A DNA stretch of 64,000 bases, from the NCBI GenBank assembly GCA_050246015.1, contig JBFWWU010000001.1, positions 467,636 to 531,635 of the forward strand, read 5' to 3'. The first letter of the stretch is position 1. Each line of letters begins with the position of its first letter. Below the pieces are notes generated by a model that was not told the DNA's origin, made no database searches, and saw only the letters and a list, made by a program, of their open reading frames with translations. The position numbers and the translations under genes are program-made. This DNA comes from JTS-AC122 sp050246015. Lineage in GTDB: Bacteria; Planctomycetota; Phycisphaerae; Phycisphaerales; UBA1924. Of the stretch, positions 42,208 through 52,900 are shown in pieces.

Positions 42208-43542
42208 ATGAACATCACGCCGAGCCCGCGCCCCCTCCGCGAAGCCCACGCCCACATCGCATCGCACGGCGAGTCACTCTCGCTGCTCGATCTGTCGGGG
42301 TGCCGATCGGTCGGCGCGTGCCTGCGCGACCTGGCGAACCTGGCCCGGCGCGCCGAGCACCACGATCCGCGACACACCCGCGACGGATGGGTGCTGGCGT
42401 TCGGCGCGCGCGTGGAATCCTGGAACGAGCAGCGGTGGCCGACGCGCCGCGAACTGGACGAAGCAAGCGGGCCGCCTTGCGTCATCATGTCCTTCGACCA
42501 CCACAGCGCGGGCGCCAACTCGGGAGCCATGCGCCTGGCCGGGCTGGACCCCGCGCAGCATCCGGGGGTGCTCCTGGAAGGCGACGCGTACCGCGCCTGG
42601 AACGCCGCGCCAGAACCCTCGCGCGACCAGCGCAAGCGACACGTCCTCGCCTCGCTGAGCGCGCTGGCCGGGCTCGGGGTCGTCGAAGTGCACGACATGC
42701 TCTCGCAGGATTGGCTGGGACCGATCCTTGGCGAACTCGCCGCCGACGGGGCGCTGCCGGTCCAGTGCGTGTGGCTGTACCCCCCGGTCAACGCGTTCGA
42801 TCCGGCACGTCATGAGTGGGAATCCGAGCGCGTGCGGCTGGCGGGCGCGAAGGTGTTCGCCGATGGCACGCTCAACTCGCGCACCGCGCTCATGCTGCAC
42901 GACTACCGCGAGCCGATCCAGGGCCTTCCGCGCGGGCAGACCATGGCGAGCGCCGCCGAACTCGACGCCGCGCTGCTCAAGGTCAGCGCGGCGCGCGGGC
43001 ACCTGGCGGTGCACGCGATCGGGGACGCCGCGGTGCGGAGCGTGCTCGACGCCATCGAACGCGTGAACCCTCGCGCCGACGACCTGGGGATCCGCGCCCG
43101 GATCGAGCACTGCGAACTGATCGACGAAGCCGACATTCCCCGGTTTGCCCGGCTGGGCGTGGTGGCGAGCCTCCAGCCTTGCCACTTGCTCTACGACATC
43201 GAAGCGCTCACCCGCTATCTCCCGCACCGGCTCGATCGAGTCCTCCCGATCCGCGAACTGCTCGAGAGTGGGTGCGCCGCCGGCATGCTCACGGCCGATC
43301 AGCGCCGCGCCGGAGCCGGTGAAGTCTGGTTTGGATCCGATGTGCCCATCGTCCGCGCCAATGCGGAAGACAGCGTAGAGGCCGCCACGCGGCGAAGCAG
43401 AGCCGACGCGCCCGCTCTGACCGTCGCCGCCGCGCAAAGGATCGATGAGGCAACGGCGTGGCGGTGCTTCGAGCCGGCGCCGGCGCGCACGTCGTCCGCG
43501 TCGCTTCAGCAGCGCGCCGCACCGACCTACCGTGCTTCATGA
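42208..43542 (+). CDS. Amidohydrolase of the YtcJ-like group
   Basis: A metal-dependent hydrolase with a TIM-barrel fold, 444 residues. Metal-binding HAHI lies right at the N-terminus (EAHAHIASHGES); the core has CVIMSFDHHSAGANS, VVEVHDML, GAKVFADGTLNSRTALM, LAVHAIGDAAVRSVLDAIE, RIEHCELIDEADIPRFARLG and WFGSDVPI. YtcJ-like enzymes usually have about 100 more N-terminal residues (a beta-sandwich) before the HxH motif; they are missing here, as is much of the C-terminal sandwich. The stop overlaps the trpF start (ATGA), implying coupling. Substrate unknown. Confidence 0.83.
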   Translation: MNITPSPRPLREAHAHIASHGESLSLLDLSGCRSVGACLRDLANLARRAEHHDPRHTRDGWVLAFGARVESWNEQRWPTRRELDEASGPPCVIMSFDHHSAGANSGAMRLAGLDPAQHPGVLLEGDAYRAWNAAPEPSRDQRKRHVLASLSALAGLGVVEVHDMLSQDWLGPILGELAADGALPVQCVWLYPPVNAFDPARHEWESERVRLAGAKVFADGTLNSRTALMLHDYREPIQGLPRGQTMASAAELDAALLKVSAARGHLAVHAIGDAAVRSVLDAIERVNPRADDLGIRARIEHCELIDEADIPRFARLGVVASLQPCHLLYDIEALTRYLPHRLDRVLPIRELLESGCAAGMLTADQRRAGAGEVWFGSDVPIVRANAEDSVEAATRRSRADAPALTVAAAQRIDEATAWRCFEPAPARTSSASLQQRAAPTYRAS

Positions 43543-44177
43543 CCACTACCTGCCGAACTCGCATCAAGATCTGCGGCGTGAAAACGGGGGATGACATCCG
43601 AGCGGCGGCGGACGCCGGCGCCGACGCCGTCGGATTCGTCTTTCATCGCGCCAGCAAACGCTACATCGCGCCCGAAGCGGCCTGGGAGTTGTCGCAGGCG
43701 ATCCCGGCGCTGGTCACCAGCGTGGGCCTGTTTGTCAATGCGGGCGTGGACGAGTTCTGCCAGGTCGAGGAGATCTGCCCGACGGTGCTGAGCCAGTTAC
43801 ACGGGATCGAGGATGAGGACACGGTCGCGGCGTGCGGGCCCAACGTGATCAAGGCCGTGAGGTTCGACGAAGCGAAGATCGACGCGGAACTCCAGCGCTG
43901 GTCGGCGCTCGACGAGGTCTGCGCGATCCTCGTGGATGGCTCCGCGGGCGGAGAAGGAAGGTCGCTGGACTGGGGCTCGCTGGCGCCGCGCGTGAGCGCG
44001 TGCGCCAAGCCCATCATCCTCGCCGGCGGGCTCACGCCCGACAATGTCGCGGACGCGGTGCGGATCGTCAGGCCGTATGCGGTGGACGTCTCCAGCGGCG
44101 TCGAGAAGACGCCGGGCGTCAAGGACGCGACGCTCATGGCCACGTTCTGCCGGGCCGTTCGTGATGCGGACCGCTGA
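43539..44177 (+). CDS. trpF: Phosphoribosylanthranilate isomerase
   Basis: Tryptophan synthesis enzyme that isomerises phosphoribosylanthranilate. In 212 residues: RIKICGVKTGDDIRAAADAG (general base Cys12), GADAVGFVFHRASKRYI, VGLFVNAG, VLSQLHG, ILVDGSAGGEGRSLDWG (catalytic Asp) and the phosphate-binding ILAGGLTPDNV and VDVSSGVEKTPGVKD. The ATG at 43539 lies in an ATGA overlap with the upstream amidohydrolase. No other trp genes are nearby. A hairpin lies downstream, before the convergent sigma-factor gene. Confidence 0.95.
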   Translation: MTTTCRTRIKICGVKTGDDIRAAADAGADAVGFVFHRASKRYIAPEAAWELSQAIPALVTSVGLFVNAGVDEFCQVEEICPTVLSQLHGIEDEDTVAACGPNVIKAVRFDEAKIDAELQRWSALDEVCAILVDGSAGGEGRSLDWGSLAPRVSACAKPIILAGGLTPDNVADAVRIVRPYAVDVSSGVEKTPGVKDATLMATFCRAVRDADR

Positions 44178-44230
44178 GTCGAAACCCGCATCCATCAGGC
44201 GCGGCAAAGCCCGGGGCCCGAAAACGAAAG

Positions 44231-44255
44231 CGAGGCGGGCGCGGAGCCTGCCTCG
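44231..44255. terminator. Hairpin between convergent trpF and sigma-factor genes
   Basis: CGAGGCGGGC pairs with GCCTGCCTCG (10 bp with one G-U) around GCGGA. It lies where both transcripts should end and may serve both, but neither side has a long T-run. Confidence 0.45.
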
Positions 44256-44280
44256 ACCACGACGCGCTGTGTTGCCGGGC

Positions 44281-45144
44281 TTACTCGGCGGGCTCGAACT
44301 CGACCTCACGCTGCTGCATCTGCGCCTTGAGTCGCAGCAGGATCGACGAGTGCATCTGGCTCACGCGCGACTCGGACAGGTCCAGCGTCGCCCCGATCTC
44401 CTTCATCGTCATCTCTTCGTAGTAATACAGGATGACGATCAGCCGCTCGGCTCGCGACAGGCCCTTGGTGATGAGGTCCTTGACGTCCTTGCGCTGGATG
44501 TCCACGAACGGGTTGTGCTGCGTTTCGTCCTTGATGACGTCGATCTCGCGAAGGTCCTTGTTTCCGTCGGAGACAAAGCACTTGCGCGCCAGGCTCGAGA
44601 CGCTGACGGCGGCGGAGTCGCGCATGTACTTGTCGAACTCCTCCCCCTCAAGGTCCAGCCGCTCGCACAGTTCGTCCTCGGTCGGCGCACGCCCCTGCGC
44701 CATCTCGAACCTCATGCGCGCCCCTTCGACGCGGGAGGTGCGATGGCGCACGAGGCGGGGAACCCAGTCCATGGAGCGCAACTCGTCCAGGATCGCGCCG
44801 CGGATGCGCGGCGCGCAATACGTCTCGAACTTCACGCCCCGTTCCAGGTCGAACGCATCGATCGCGTCCATCAGCCCGAACAGCCCCGCCGACATCAGGT
44901 CCTGGATGTCAACCTCGTCGGGCAGACGCGTGTAGATGCGCTCGGCGTTGTACCGCACGAGCGGGAGAAACTTTTCCATCAGGAAGTTGCGGATCGTCTG
45001 CGATCGCGTCTTCTGGTATTCCACCCAGACGTCGCGCATCGGCATCGAATGGAAGGGAGTCGTGGCCTTGGAAGGCTCGGCGTGCTCCGCCGCAAACCGA
45101 CCGCTTCGACCACCTGCGGTAGCGAATGAACGCTTTCGAGTCAT
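44281..45144 (-). CDS. RNA polymerase sigma factor, FliA/WhiG (sigma-28) type
   Basis: A 287-residue group 3 sigma factor. Region 2 runs LVRYNAERIYTRLPDEVDIQDLMSAGLFGLMDAIDAFDLERGVKFETYCAPRIRGAILDELRSMDW in the way typical of FliA/WhiG; region 3 has APTEDELCERLDLEGEEFDKY and region 4 LSRAERLIVILYYYEEMTMKEIGATLDLSESRVSQMHSSILLRL. AAGGAG 7 bases before the ATG at 45144 fixes the start, although residues 1-35 are a polar, non-conserved arm. No flagellar or anti-sigma gene is adjacent, apart from an unrecognised small membrane protein gene 165 bases upstream on the same strand. Confidence 0.9.
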   Translation of the reverse strand: MTRKRSFATAGGRSGRFAAEHAEPSKATTPFHSMPMRDVWVEYQKTRSQTIRNFLMEKFLPLVRYNAERIYTRLPDEVDIQDLMSAGLFGLMDAIDAFDLERGVKFETYCAPRIRGAILDELRSMDWVPRLVRHRTSRVEGARMRFEMAQGRAPTEDELCERLDLEGEEFDKYMRDSAAVSVSSLARKCFVSDGNKDLREIDVIKDETQHNPFVDIQRKDVKDLITKGLSRAERLIVILYYYEEMTMKEIGATLDLSESRVSQMHSSILLRLKAQMQQREVEFEPAE

Positions 45145-45309
45145 GGTCCGCTCCTTGAACCTCTAGTCGGGCTTCCCACGACGGCGGACATGGCCGGCGC
45201 GAAAACCTGAATCATCCGTGTCACGCGGCCGATCCCTGGCCGACTCAAGTGTTGAGTATACCAAACTCTCGAGGATTGCGCCAAGTCCCTGCGCAATTTC
45301 TTGCAGAAT

Positions 45310-45558
45310 CTACTTTGAAGTGGACGAAGGGGGCAACGGCGTGCGCCCGACGTACCGTTCCACACCTTCTTTCACCGCTCGTTCACCGACTATCCCCAGC
45401 CCCATCCCGAGCGCGTGACAAACAAACATCGAGATCATCGCCCGCATCAGGATGCTTTCCGCTGGATTGTCGGCTGCCAGGCCCGCTATTGTCGCGATCG
45501 AGAATGCCGCCAAGCCCATTGATGCGGCAATCACTCGTGTCGGCGTGCCTGCATTCAC
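45310..45558 (-). CDS. Small two-helix membrane protein
   Basis: An 82-residue protein starting with GTG (GAGG 11 bases upstream). It has two hydrophobic helices, VIAASMGLAAFSIATIAGLAA and ILMRAMISMFVCHALGMGLGI, joined by ADNPAES, and a charged C-terminus (VGERAVKEGVERYVGRTP). It lies directly upstream of the sigma-factor gene on the same strand and may be in its operon. Such a position might suggest a regulator of the sigma factor, but nothing in the sequence shows it. Family not recognised. Confidence 0.6.
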   Translation of the reverse strand: MNAGTPTRVIAASMGLAAFSIATIAGLAADNPAESILMRAMISMFVCHALGMGLGIVGERAVKEGVERYVGRTPLPPSSTSK

Positions 45559-45614
45559 GTGATCGACACCTCAAGAAATACCGGGGACGAAGCGATAGCC
45601 GAGAAACTTGAGCC

Positions 45615-45639
45615 GCACCCCATCAATCGGATGGGGTGC
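45615..45639. other. Perfect 10-bp stem-loop upstream of the small membrane protein gene
   Basis: GCACCCCATC and GATGGGGTGC form a perfect stem around AATCG. It lies 57 bases before the start of the small membrane protein gene and 207 bases after the tricorn-like gene stop, both on the minus strand. It could be a terminator for the latter, a leader structure for the former, or an operator. No T-run follows it in either direction. Confidence 0.6.
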
Positions 45640-45846
45640 CGTGACAATCCAGTGACGCGCGCGACTTTTGGTAGTTGCATGAATTAATTTCTGCGGGTTG
45701 TGCTGACCACGCCCGCTCGCCACGCCGCACGCACTACGAGTATGGCCCGGCGCGGCATCCCTACGAGGCGTGGGGGCCGCACGCCTTCCGGTCGCGACCC
45801 GGTTCCATCGCGCGATTTCGGTGATTCGCGGGGTCGAACGCTCGCA

Positions 45847-48800
45847 TCACTTCGAGACACGTCCAAGCAGTTCCCGTACAGCCGCTTCGAGTTGGGCATC
45901 GCGCGCCGCCGCGTCGTCTTCTGGTGTTTGTTCGACTGCCACATCTGGTGCGGCGCCGTTGTTTTCCATGTCGCGACCATCGGGCATCCACCAGCCGCGG
46001 CCCGGGACCCGCACGGTCGTGCCATCGACAAGGGACGCGGAGCCGGTGGAGATGACGGCGCCGAATGTCTCTTTGCCGATGAGGGAGCCGCGGTTGATGT
46101 TGTGGATGGCGTGGGCGAAGACCTCGGCATTTGAGAAGGAGTTTTCGTTGATGAGGACGTTGATCGGTCGCGAATATCCGTAGATGAGCCGCCGATCGCG
46201 CGGATAGGCGTCGCTGGGGACGTCGGAGGGATCGACGCCGCGGGGGGCCGTCTTCGCGTGAACGGGGGCGGTGAGGGAGGCCAGGAGGATATCGGTGGTG
46301 AACCCGCCGCCGTTGTCGCGGACATCGATGATGAGTCCCTTCTTGCCATGAGCGGCGGCGTAGAGGTCGCGCTCGAAATCGCGCACGGAAGGCTCGCTCA
46401 TGCTGCGGATGTGGAGGTAACCGATCTGACCGGCGGAGAGTTCCTCGACCCGGACGCGCCGCTGCTTGATCCCCTCCAGATAGGCGACCTGGCTGAGCCC
46501 GCCGGCGCTGGCGGGAACGATGAGGACGTGGGTCGGCAGCGTCGGGTCGGCGCGCTGCACCTCCAGGAGTGTCTCCTTGCCGGCTTTCCCCAGGAGAGCC
46601 TCGGTGAGGTCGGGAACACCGGACATTCCCGCGGGGCGGGGCCACTGCGTCAGCGGGACGCCGTCGATGCCGATGATGACGTCGCCGGGGTAAAGACGGG
46701 ATTGGGGTTGGTCGGCGGGAGAATTCTCGAAGACGCGCGCCACTTGGTGGCCCTGCGCGACGGGGCGCGACTCGACGCCGAGCAGGCCGATGGAAGGTCG
46801 CGGGGCCGAATCGGTCGCGGGCGGTCCGGAGATACCGGTGTGCGAGCCGTTGAGTTCGCCGAAGAGCATCTGGACGACGTCGTTGAACTCGTCGGTGGTG
46901 CGGGTCTGCATGGCCAGCGACAGGTAGGCGGCGGTGAGGGCGTCCCAATCAAGGCCCTTCATGGTGCTGTGGTAGAAGCGAGTGCCGAGGATGCGCGCGG
47001 CTTCGAGGAACTTCTGGCGCTGCTGAGCGGCGAGTTCGATCGTCACCGGCGCGTCGATGGCGAGGGTTTCGGTCTTGCCGCCTTTGGTTGGCGCGGTGTT
47101 GACGACGCCCGCGCGGATAAACGAGACTTTCTCGCCCGTAAGGGATGAAGCCACGCGCGAGACCGCTCCGGCCTGAAGGACTTTCTTGTCCTCTCCCTTG
47201 CGGTCGATGCTGACCAGCGCGGTGTCGGTGTCCTGAGCAACGGAGAAGATGATCCGATCGGCGGCGGGCGTGATGGCCAGGTCGGACTCGGGCCCGGGGT
47301 TTGACGTGATGCGTCGCACGCGGAGGTAGGCATCGGCGGCGTCGAACGAGAGTTCGCCCGCCGGCTTGGCGGGCTTGTCCGACGGAAGGTCCAGCGGCTT
47401 GCGCTTGCCGGCCGCCTCGGCGGCCTTCTTGTAGTACTCATCCAGTTCGTACGGCTTGAGACCTTCGAGTTTCTTGTCGAGGTAGACCTGCCACACATCG
47501 AACTCGCCGTTGTCGCCCGCTCGTTCGCTGAGGAACGTCAGGATCTTGCCGTCGGCGGTGAGCCGCGGCGCGGTGTCGGTATCGGGGTGCCGCGTGAGGT
47601 TGAGGGCGGCGGCGCCGGGGTCCTGCGCCGCGGAGTCCGCGAGCCAGATGTCGCTGTTGTAGTCGAGATCCTGAACGGCGTAGATGATGTGGCGCGAGTC
47701 GCCGGCCCAGATCATCTCGGGCGCGTCCCAGCCCGAGAGGATCTTGCGATCGGCGCCGGACGACAGATCGCGGATGTACAGGTCGCCGCGCCCCCGGACG
47801 AAGGCGAGTTGTCGGCCGTCGGGGGATGGCTGCGGGAAACGAACATCGTCGTCCGCGATCGAGATGAGCGGGTGCACGTCGAAGAGGATCGAATCGGCCC
47901 AGCGCTTCCCGGGGTCGGGCTTCGGGGGCGGCTTGGGCTTGTCCGCAACGGCGGCGGGCTTGTCGGTTTGGGGAGTCGTGGCGTCGGACGCCGGCTGAGC
48001 GGGAGCGGGGGCATCGGGCTTCACGGCGGCGCCGTCCGCCTCGTCGCCGGCGGGGGCGGGCCGGGCATCCGCGGCGGGCTTCTGGTCGGGCTCGGCGGGC
48101 TGTGGATCCAGGTCGTCGCGGGCAAACGACACGGTTGCCTGATGGACTTCGTACACGCCTCGAGGGTCGGACGCGAAGTACAGCGTCGCTCCATCCGGCG
48201 ACCAGGCCAGGTCGCGCTCGCGCGCCGGGGTGCGCGTGACGCGGCGGGTGGGGCGGCCTTCGTCGGTGCTGCGGACGAAGACCTCGCCGCGCGCGACGAC
48301 GGCGAGCGTCTTGCCATCCGGGCTCAGGGCCGCTTCGGAGACCTGGCGATCCAGGGCCAGACGCAGCGCATCGGGGACGGCGGTGTCGCCGGAGGCGCTG
48401 GCGGCGATCGCGATCGGGTCGGCCGGCGAGCGCAGGTTGAGCACGTAGAGCGTGTCCCAGACGGTGAACGCGGCGCGCGAGCCGTCGAGGGAAACAGAGG
48501 CATCGGCGACGCCATGGCCGATGGTGGGCTTGCCGGCGGGGACGACGACGTTCGTCAACTGGGTGGCGGCGGCGTCATCGGCCGCGCCGGGCGCCAGTTT
48601 CCAGAGGTTGTTCTGCCCGCTGCGAGATGACGTGAAGATGAGCGACCCGTCGGGGGTCTGAAAGGCGTTGCCATCGTTGGCACCAGAGTTGGTAAGACGA
48701 CGGAAGGACTGATCGGCGGTATTGAGCCGGAACACGTCGCCGGCGGCGGACCCGCGATAGATCGGTCGATTCCAAAGCGTAGCGGATCCACGGGAAAAGA

Positions 48801-49461
48801 GGAGGTTTCCATCGGGCGTCGCGCGTGGGAGGAACCCCTGCGCATCGGTCAGCCGCTGAACGTGACCATCGGCCAGAGAGACGGAGTAGAGGCGTGCCTG
48901 GCGATAGAGCGAAGGTTCCTGCCCGGAAGAAAAGAAAACGGAAGCGCCGTCGGCGGAGAATGACCCGATGGTCTGGGCGGCGTCGGAGAACGTGAGGCGA
49001 CGGGCCTCGCTGGCGACGACGTGAGACGAATCGCGCAGGGAGCCCAGCGCCATGACGTATATGTTGCGCGCGCCGTCGCGGTCGGACTCGAACGCCAGGG
49101 AAGCGCCGTCGGGCGAGAAGACGGCTCGGGATTCATCGGCGGGGTGAGACGTGAGGCGATCGGCGATGACGGCGACGTGTCCCGAGGCCGGCAGGTCGGC
49201 CGGGAGCGAGGCGAACCAGAGGTCGCCGGCCCAGGAAAATACGAGCGAACGCCCATCAGGAGAGAGCGCGGGGAAACGGGGGAGTCCGACAAGCCGAGCC
49301 GAAGCGTCAGCGGAGACCGCTGAGCGCACACTCACGGAAATAGACCCGCTGTCGGCGCCGGTGGCGTCAGCAGGTTGTTCGGAGGGTGCGGCGGCGCAGG
49401 CAACCGGCCCGACCAGGGCGAGCAGGTTCAAGACAAGGAGCGGCCCAAAAACCGGTTGCAT
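45847..49461 (-). CDS. Tricorn-like secreted protease (S41 family)
   Basis: A 1204-residue exported protease. It has a signal peptide (MQPVFGPLLVLNLLALVG), then WD40/PD40 propeller repeats (RFPALSPDGRSLVFSWAG; SRAVFSPDGASLAFESDRDG; RDLAWSPDGATLYFASDP). An Ala/Pro-rich linker (about 460-530) separates it from a second propeller (RFPQPSPDGRQLAFVRGRG). A tricorn C1-like helical domain (YHSTMKGLDWDALTAAYLSL) follows, then a PDZ domain (GDVIIGIDGVPLTQWPR), then the S41 core with IGYLHIRSM, LIIDVRDNGGGFTTDILL and ENSFSNAEVFAHAIHN, whose serine is the expected nucleophile. ATG 49461 has GGAG 7 bases upstream. It probably degrades peptides in the periplasm. Confidence 0.9.
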   Translation of the reverse strand: MQPVFGPLLVLNLLALVGPVACAAAPSEQPADATGADSGSISVSVRSAVSADASARLVGLPRFPALSPDGRSLVFSWAGDLWFASLPADLPASGHVAVIADRLTSHPADESRAVFSPDGASLAFESDRDGARNIYVMALGSLRDSSHVVASEARRLTFSDAAQTIGSFSADGASVFFSSGQEPSLYRQARLYSVSLADGHVQRLTDAQGFLPRATPDGNLLFSRGSATLWNRPIYRGSAAGDVFRLNTADQSFRRLTNSGANDGNAFQTPDGSLIFTSSRSGQNNLWKLAPGAADDAAATQLTNVVVPAGKPTIGHGVADASVSLDGSRAAFTVWDTLYVLNLRSPADPIAIAASASGDTAVPDALRLALDRQVSEAALSPDGKTLAVVARGEVFVRSTDEGRPTRRVTRTPARERDLAWSPDGATLYFASDPRGVYEVHQATVSFARDDLDPQPAEPDQKPAADARPAPAGDEADGAAVKPDAPAPAQPASDATTPQTDKPAAVADKPKPPPKPDPGKRWADSILFDVHPLISIADDDVRFPQPSPDGRQLAFVRGRGDLYIRDLSSGADRKILSGWDAPEMIWAGDSRHIIYAVQDLDYNSDIWLADSAAQDPGAAALNLTRHPDTDTAPRLTADGKILTFLSERAGDNGEFDVWQVYLDKKLEGLKPYELDEYYKKAAEAAGKRKPLDLPSDKPAKPAGELSFDAADAYLRVRRITSNPGPESDLAITPAADRIIFSVAQDTDTALVSIDRKGEDKKVLQAGAVSRVASSLTGEKVSFIRAGVVNTAPTKGGKTETLAIDAPVTIELAAQQRQKFLEAARILGTRFYHSTMKGLDWDALTAAYLSLAMQTRTTDEFNDVVQMLFGELNGSHTGISGPPATDSAPRPSIGLLGVESRPVAQGHQVARVFENSPADQPQSRLYPGDVIIGIDGVPLTQWPRPAGMSGVPDLTEALLGKAGKETLLEVQRADPTLPTHVLIVPASAGGLSQVAYLEGIKQRRVRVEELSAGQIGYLHIRSMSEPSVRDFERDLYAAAHGKKGLIIDVRDNGGGFTTDILLASLTAPVHAKTAPRGVDPSDVPSDAYPRDRRLIYGYSRPINVLINENSFSNAEVFAHAIHNINRGSLIGKETFGAVISTGSASLVDGTTVRVPGRGWWMPDGRDMENNGAAPDVAVEQTPEDDAAARDAQLEAAVRELLGRVSK

Positions 49462-49952
49462 GGTTGACTCCAAGGTAACCGCCGGCGGAAAACGAGCGGA
49501 CCGTGTCGCGGGCGGGCTCAGAGTTTACCCGACGCGGCGCATCGCGTAGACGGGTGCGGCGGGGTGAAGGCGATGTGAGGAGGGACCGGAGACGATGGAA
49601 CTCCGAGTCTGGGGCGAACGGAAGGTGAAGGGGTTGTGGGACTTGACATATCTCCTGAAATACGTTGAAGTTGGGAGAGGTTTGCAGGCAGATTCGCCAC
49701 CGTCCGCCCACAGCGGCCCGGAGAGTCTGACGTGGGGATCGCGAGCAGGGGCGGGGACCGTCGGGCGACAGCGCAGTCTGGCGTCCATGTGGTGCAAGCG
49801 CGATGGAGAAATTCATCGCGGGGGCTTCACCACCCGGTCTCCGGCACTACTGTAGCGACCCCTCGCGCCGCGCCGGCCCGCCGACGGTTGCCGGCGGTGC
49901 GGATGCGGAGTCGGACTCGGGCCGCCTTGTTTGGATTTGGAGTACACGAACG
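49462..49952. promoter_or_regulatory. Divergent region between the tricorn-like and subtilase genes
   Basis: 491 bases. On the + strand there is a perfect TTGACA at 49643-49648 but no matching -10 at normal spacing. A GGAG ribosome site precedes the subtilase start at 49953. The subtilase frame is open through the last 150 bases, but those codons come before the natural start. I see no repeat or RNA structure here. Confidence 0.35.
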
Positions 49953-52900
49953 ATGAAACGCGCTCGCACTCAGCAGGATACCCGTCAATCAGGTGGACTC
50001 GGTCGGCGAACCCGGCCGCAGAGCGCCAGCAGCCGCGCGTGGGCGGACGCATTCGGCGAACTCGAGCCGCGCACGCTGCTGTCGGACGTGCAGGGACCGG
50101 CCGGGGGCACGCCGGGGAACTCGCTGGGCACGCTCTCGTGGCACGGGTCGGTGGTGGACGTGGTCCGGGATTCGTGGATCATCACGTTCGATGAGTTGCT
50201 GGGCGCGTCGCGGGCGGCCGAGCGAGCCAGCGAGGTCATCACCGCGCTGGGCATCCGGGCGCAGGACGTGCGGGCGATCGGTCGCGGCGGGTACGCCGTG
50301 TTTACCGCGCTGGATTCGTTCGGCGAATCAGACGTGGCGCGGGTGCTGTCGCGGGTGGGCGGGGTGCGCGGCGTGGAGCCAAACACGGTCTACCGGCCGC
50401 AGGCGATTCCCAATGATCCGCTCCTGAGCCGGCAGTGGGGGCTGGTGAACACGGGGCAGGAAGTGCCCCCGTTGAGCGGCAACTTCGGGACGTTCGGCGC
50501 GGACGTGAACGCGTCGGCGGCGTGGGACCGGACGGTCGGGTCGTCCAACGTCGTCATCGCGGTGATCGACACCGGCATCGACGTCACACACCCGGACCTG
50601 ATCGCCAACATCTGGCGCAACCCCGGTGAAATCGCCGGCGACAGCATCGACAACGACGGGAACGGCCTGGTGGACGACGTGAACGGGTACGACTTCGGCG
50701 ACGGTGACACGAACCCGAACGACCCGGTCGGGCATGGGACCGAGATCGCCGGGATCATCGGCGCGGTGGGGAACAACAACGTGGGCGTCTCGGGCGTGGC
50801 GTGGAACGTCAAACTGCTGCCGATCAAGGTGGCGCGCGCATCGATCGGGAACGCCATTGCGCTGGACGCGGTCATCGCCGCGCACGACTATGCGACCTCG
50901 TTCATCCAGAATCAGGGGGTGAACATCGTCGCCAGCAACAACAGTTACGGCGAGTTGATCGCGCAGGGATTCCAGGCGGCCGAGGAAGCGGCGATCCGGC
51001 GGTTCACTGATGCTGGGGCGACGTTTGTGACGGCGGCGGGCAATCAGGCCGCCGACCTGGGGACGCAGATGTTCTTCCCCGCGTCGTACAAGGAGTTCAA
51101 CTCGTCGATCATCGTCGCGGCGGCGACCAACAACCGGGACCAGTTGTCGGCGACGTCGAACTACGGCCGGACGATCGTTGACATCGCGGCGCCCGGCGAC
51201 CTGATCTTCACGACGACGCGCGGGGGCGGGTTCGATTTCGGGACCAACGCGGCGAGCACGTCGTACGCGTCGGCGTTCGTCACCGGCGCGGTGGCGCTGC
51301 TCAAGACCGTCAAGCCCAACGCCTCGACGGACGAGATCCGCCGGGCGATCGTGCGCGGCGCCGACCTGGTTCCCGCGCTGCAGAACGTCGTGGAGTCGGG
51401 CGGGCGGCTGGACATCGACAACGCGCTGCGGAACATCCTGATCGCGGGGCCCACCGTGACGGGCATCTTCCCCGGTTCGGTCTCGTCGAACGTGACGAGC
51501 ATCGTGGTCTCATTCAGCGAGGCGATCGTGGATCCCGTGCTGGCGTCGTCGATCACGCTGGTTCGCTCGAACGGCGACGGGGTGTTCGGCAACGGGAACG
51601 ACGTGTCGATCACGCTGACGCAGGGGATGATCTCGCTGGATTCCAGCGTGCTGACGATCGACCTGAGCGGGATGTTCCCGGGCGGGCTGCCGAACGACTC
51701 ATACCGCCTGACGCTCATCGCCAGCGGGTTCCAGGACGCGGACGGGAACTTCCTCAACGGCACGACCGCGGCCCCGCTGCCCAGCGACAACGAGGTGTAC
51801 AACTTCATGGTGGTGTCGAACTCGGGCGCGTTCGAGCCCAACGACACGGTGACAACCTCGACACCGGTGGTATTCAGCACGTCCGGGCGGGCGATCTTCG
51901 ATAACGCGCTGATCGGTGACGGGACGGCGGGGCAGCGCGACGTGGACATCTACCGATTCACGCTGACGGGCCCCGGGCTGATCATCGCGACGGTGGACGC
52001 GCGGTCGCTGCCGCTGCCGTCGTCGCTGGACTCGGTCCTGTCGCTGTACGACTCGGCGAGCCTGGTGCCGATGACCCCGATGCCGGTGGCGCGCAACGAC
52101 AACTTCAACGGGCTGGACAGCCGGCTCGAGTACTTCGTGCCCACGGGCGGGACGTACTACCTGGTCGTGTCGGGTTTCGGGAACAGCACGTTCGATCCGC
52201 GCGTGGCGGGGAGCGGCACGCCGGGATCGGTGGGCGACTATCGGCTGACGATCGACGTGGCGGTGGATACGTCGGACCCGGTCACGGTGAACGCGACGGG
52301 GTTGCCGCTGCCGATCCCGGACCCGGTGGTCGGCGTCCCGCAGACGCTCAGCAGTTCCATCAGCGTGTTCGATTCACGCCGGATCCAGGACCTGAACGTT
52401 CGGATGACGCTGACGCATCCGTTCGTGAGCGATCTTCAGGTCCGGCTGCGGCACCACATCGAAGGGCAGGATGTGGCGAACGACCGCGTGGTGTCGCTGG
52501 TGCTGGCGCGGGGAGGCGCGGGCGACGATTTCGTGAACACGGTCTTCGACGACGAGGCGCTGACCAGCATCATCACGGGCGCCGCGCCGTTCACGGGCTC
52601 GTTCCAGCCGGAACAGCCGCTGAACCGTTTTGACGGGCAGTCGGCCGCGGGCGTGTGGACGCTGGAGGTGACGGATACGCGAGCGCCCAGCGTGGGCACG
52701 CTCGTTTCGTGGGGGATGGATTTCACGCTCGCGAACAACGTCTTTGGCCCGTTTGAACTGAACGACACGATCGGGCTGGTGACGACGCCGATCCTGAACG
52801 GGGTCGGCGCGGCGACGCGCGACGCGTTCATCGGCGACGGCGCGTTCGGGCTTCGCGACGTGGACCTGTTCCAGATCGTGGCGCCGGCCGGCACGACGAT

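Noticed and set aside
49595..49855. An 86-codon + strand open frame in the gap before the subtilase
   Set aside because: No ribosome site, no protein-like features, and it overlaps the divergent promoter region.
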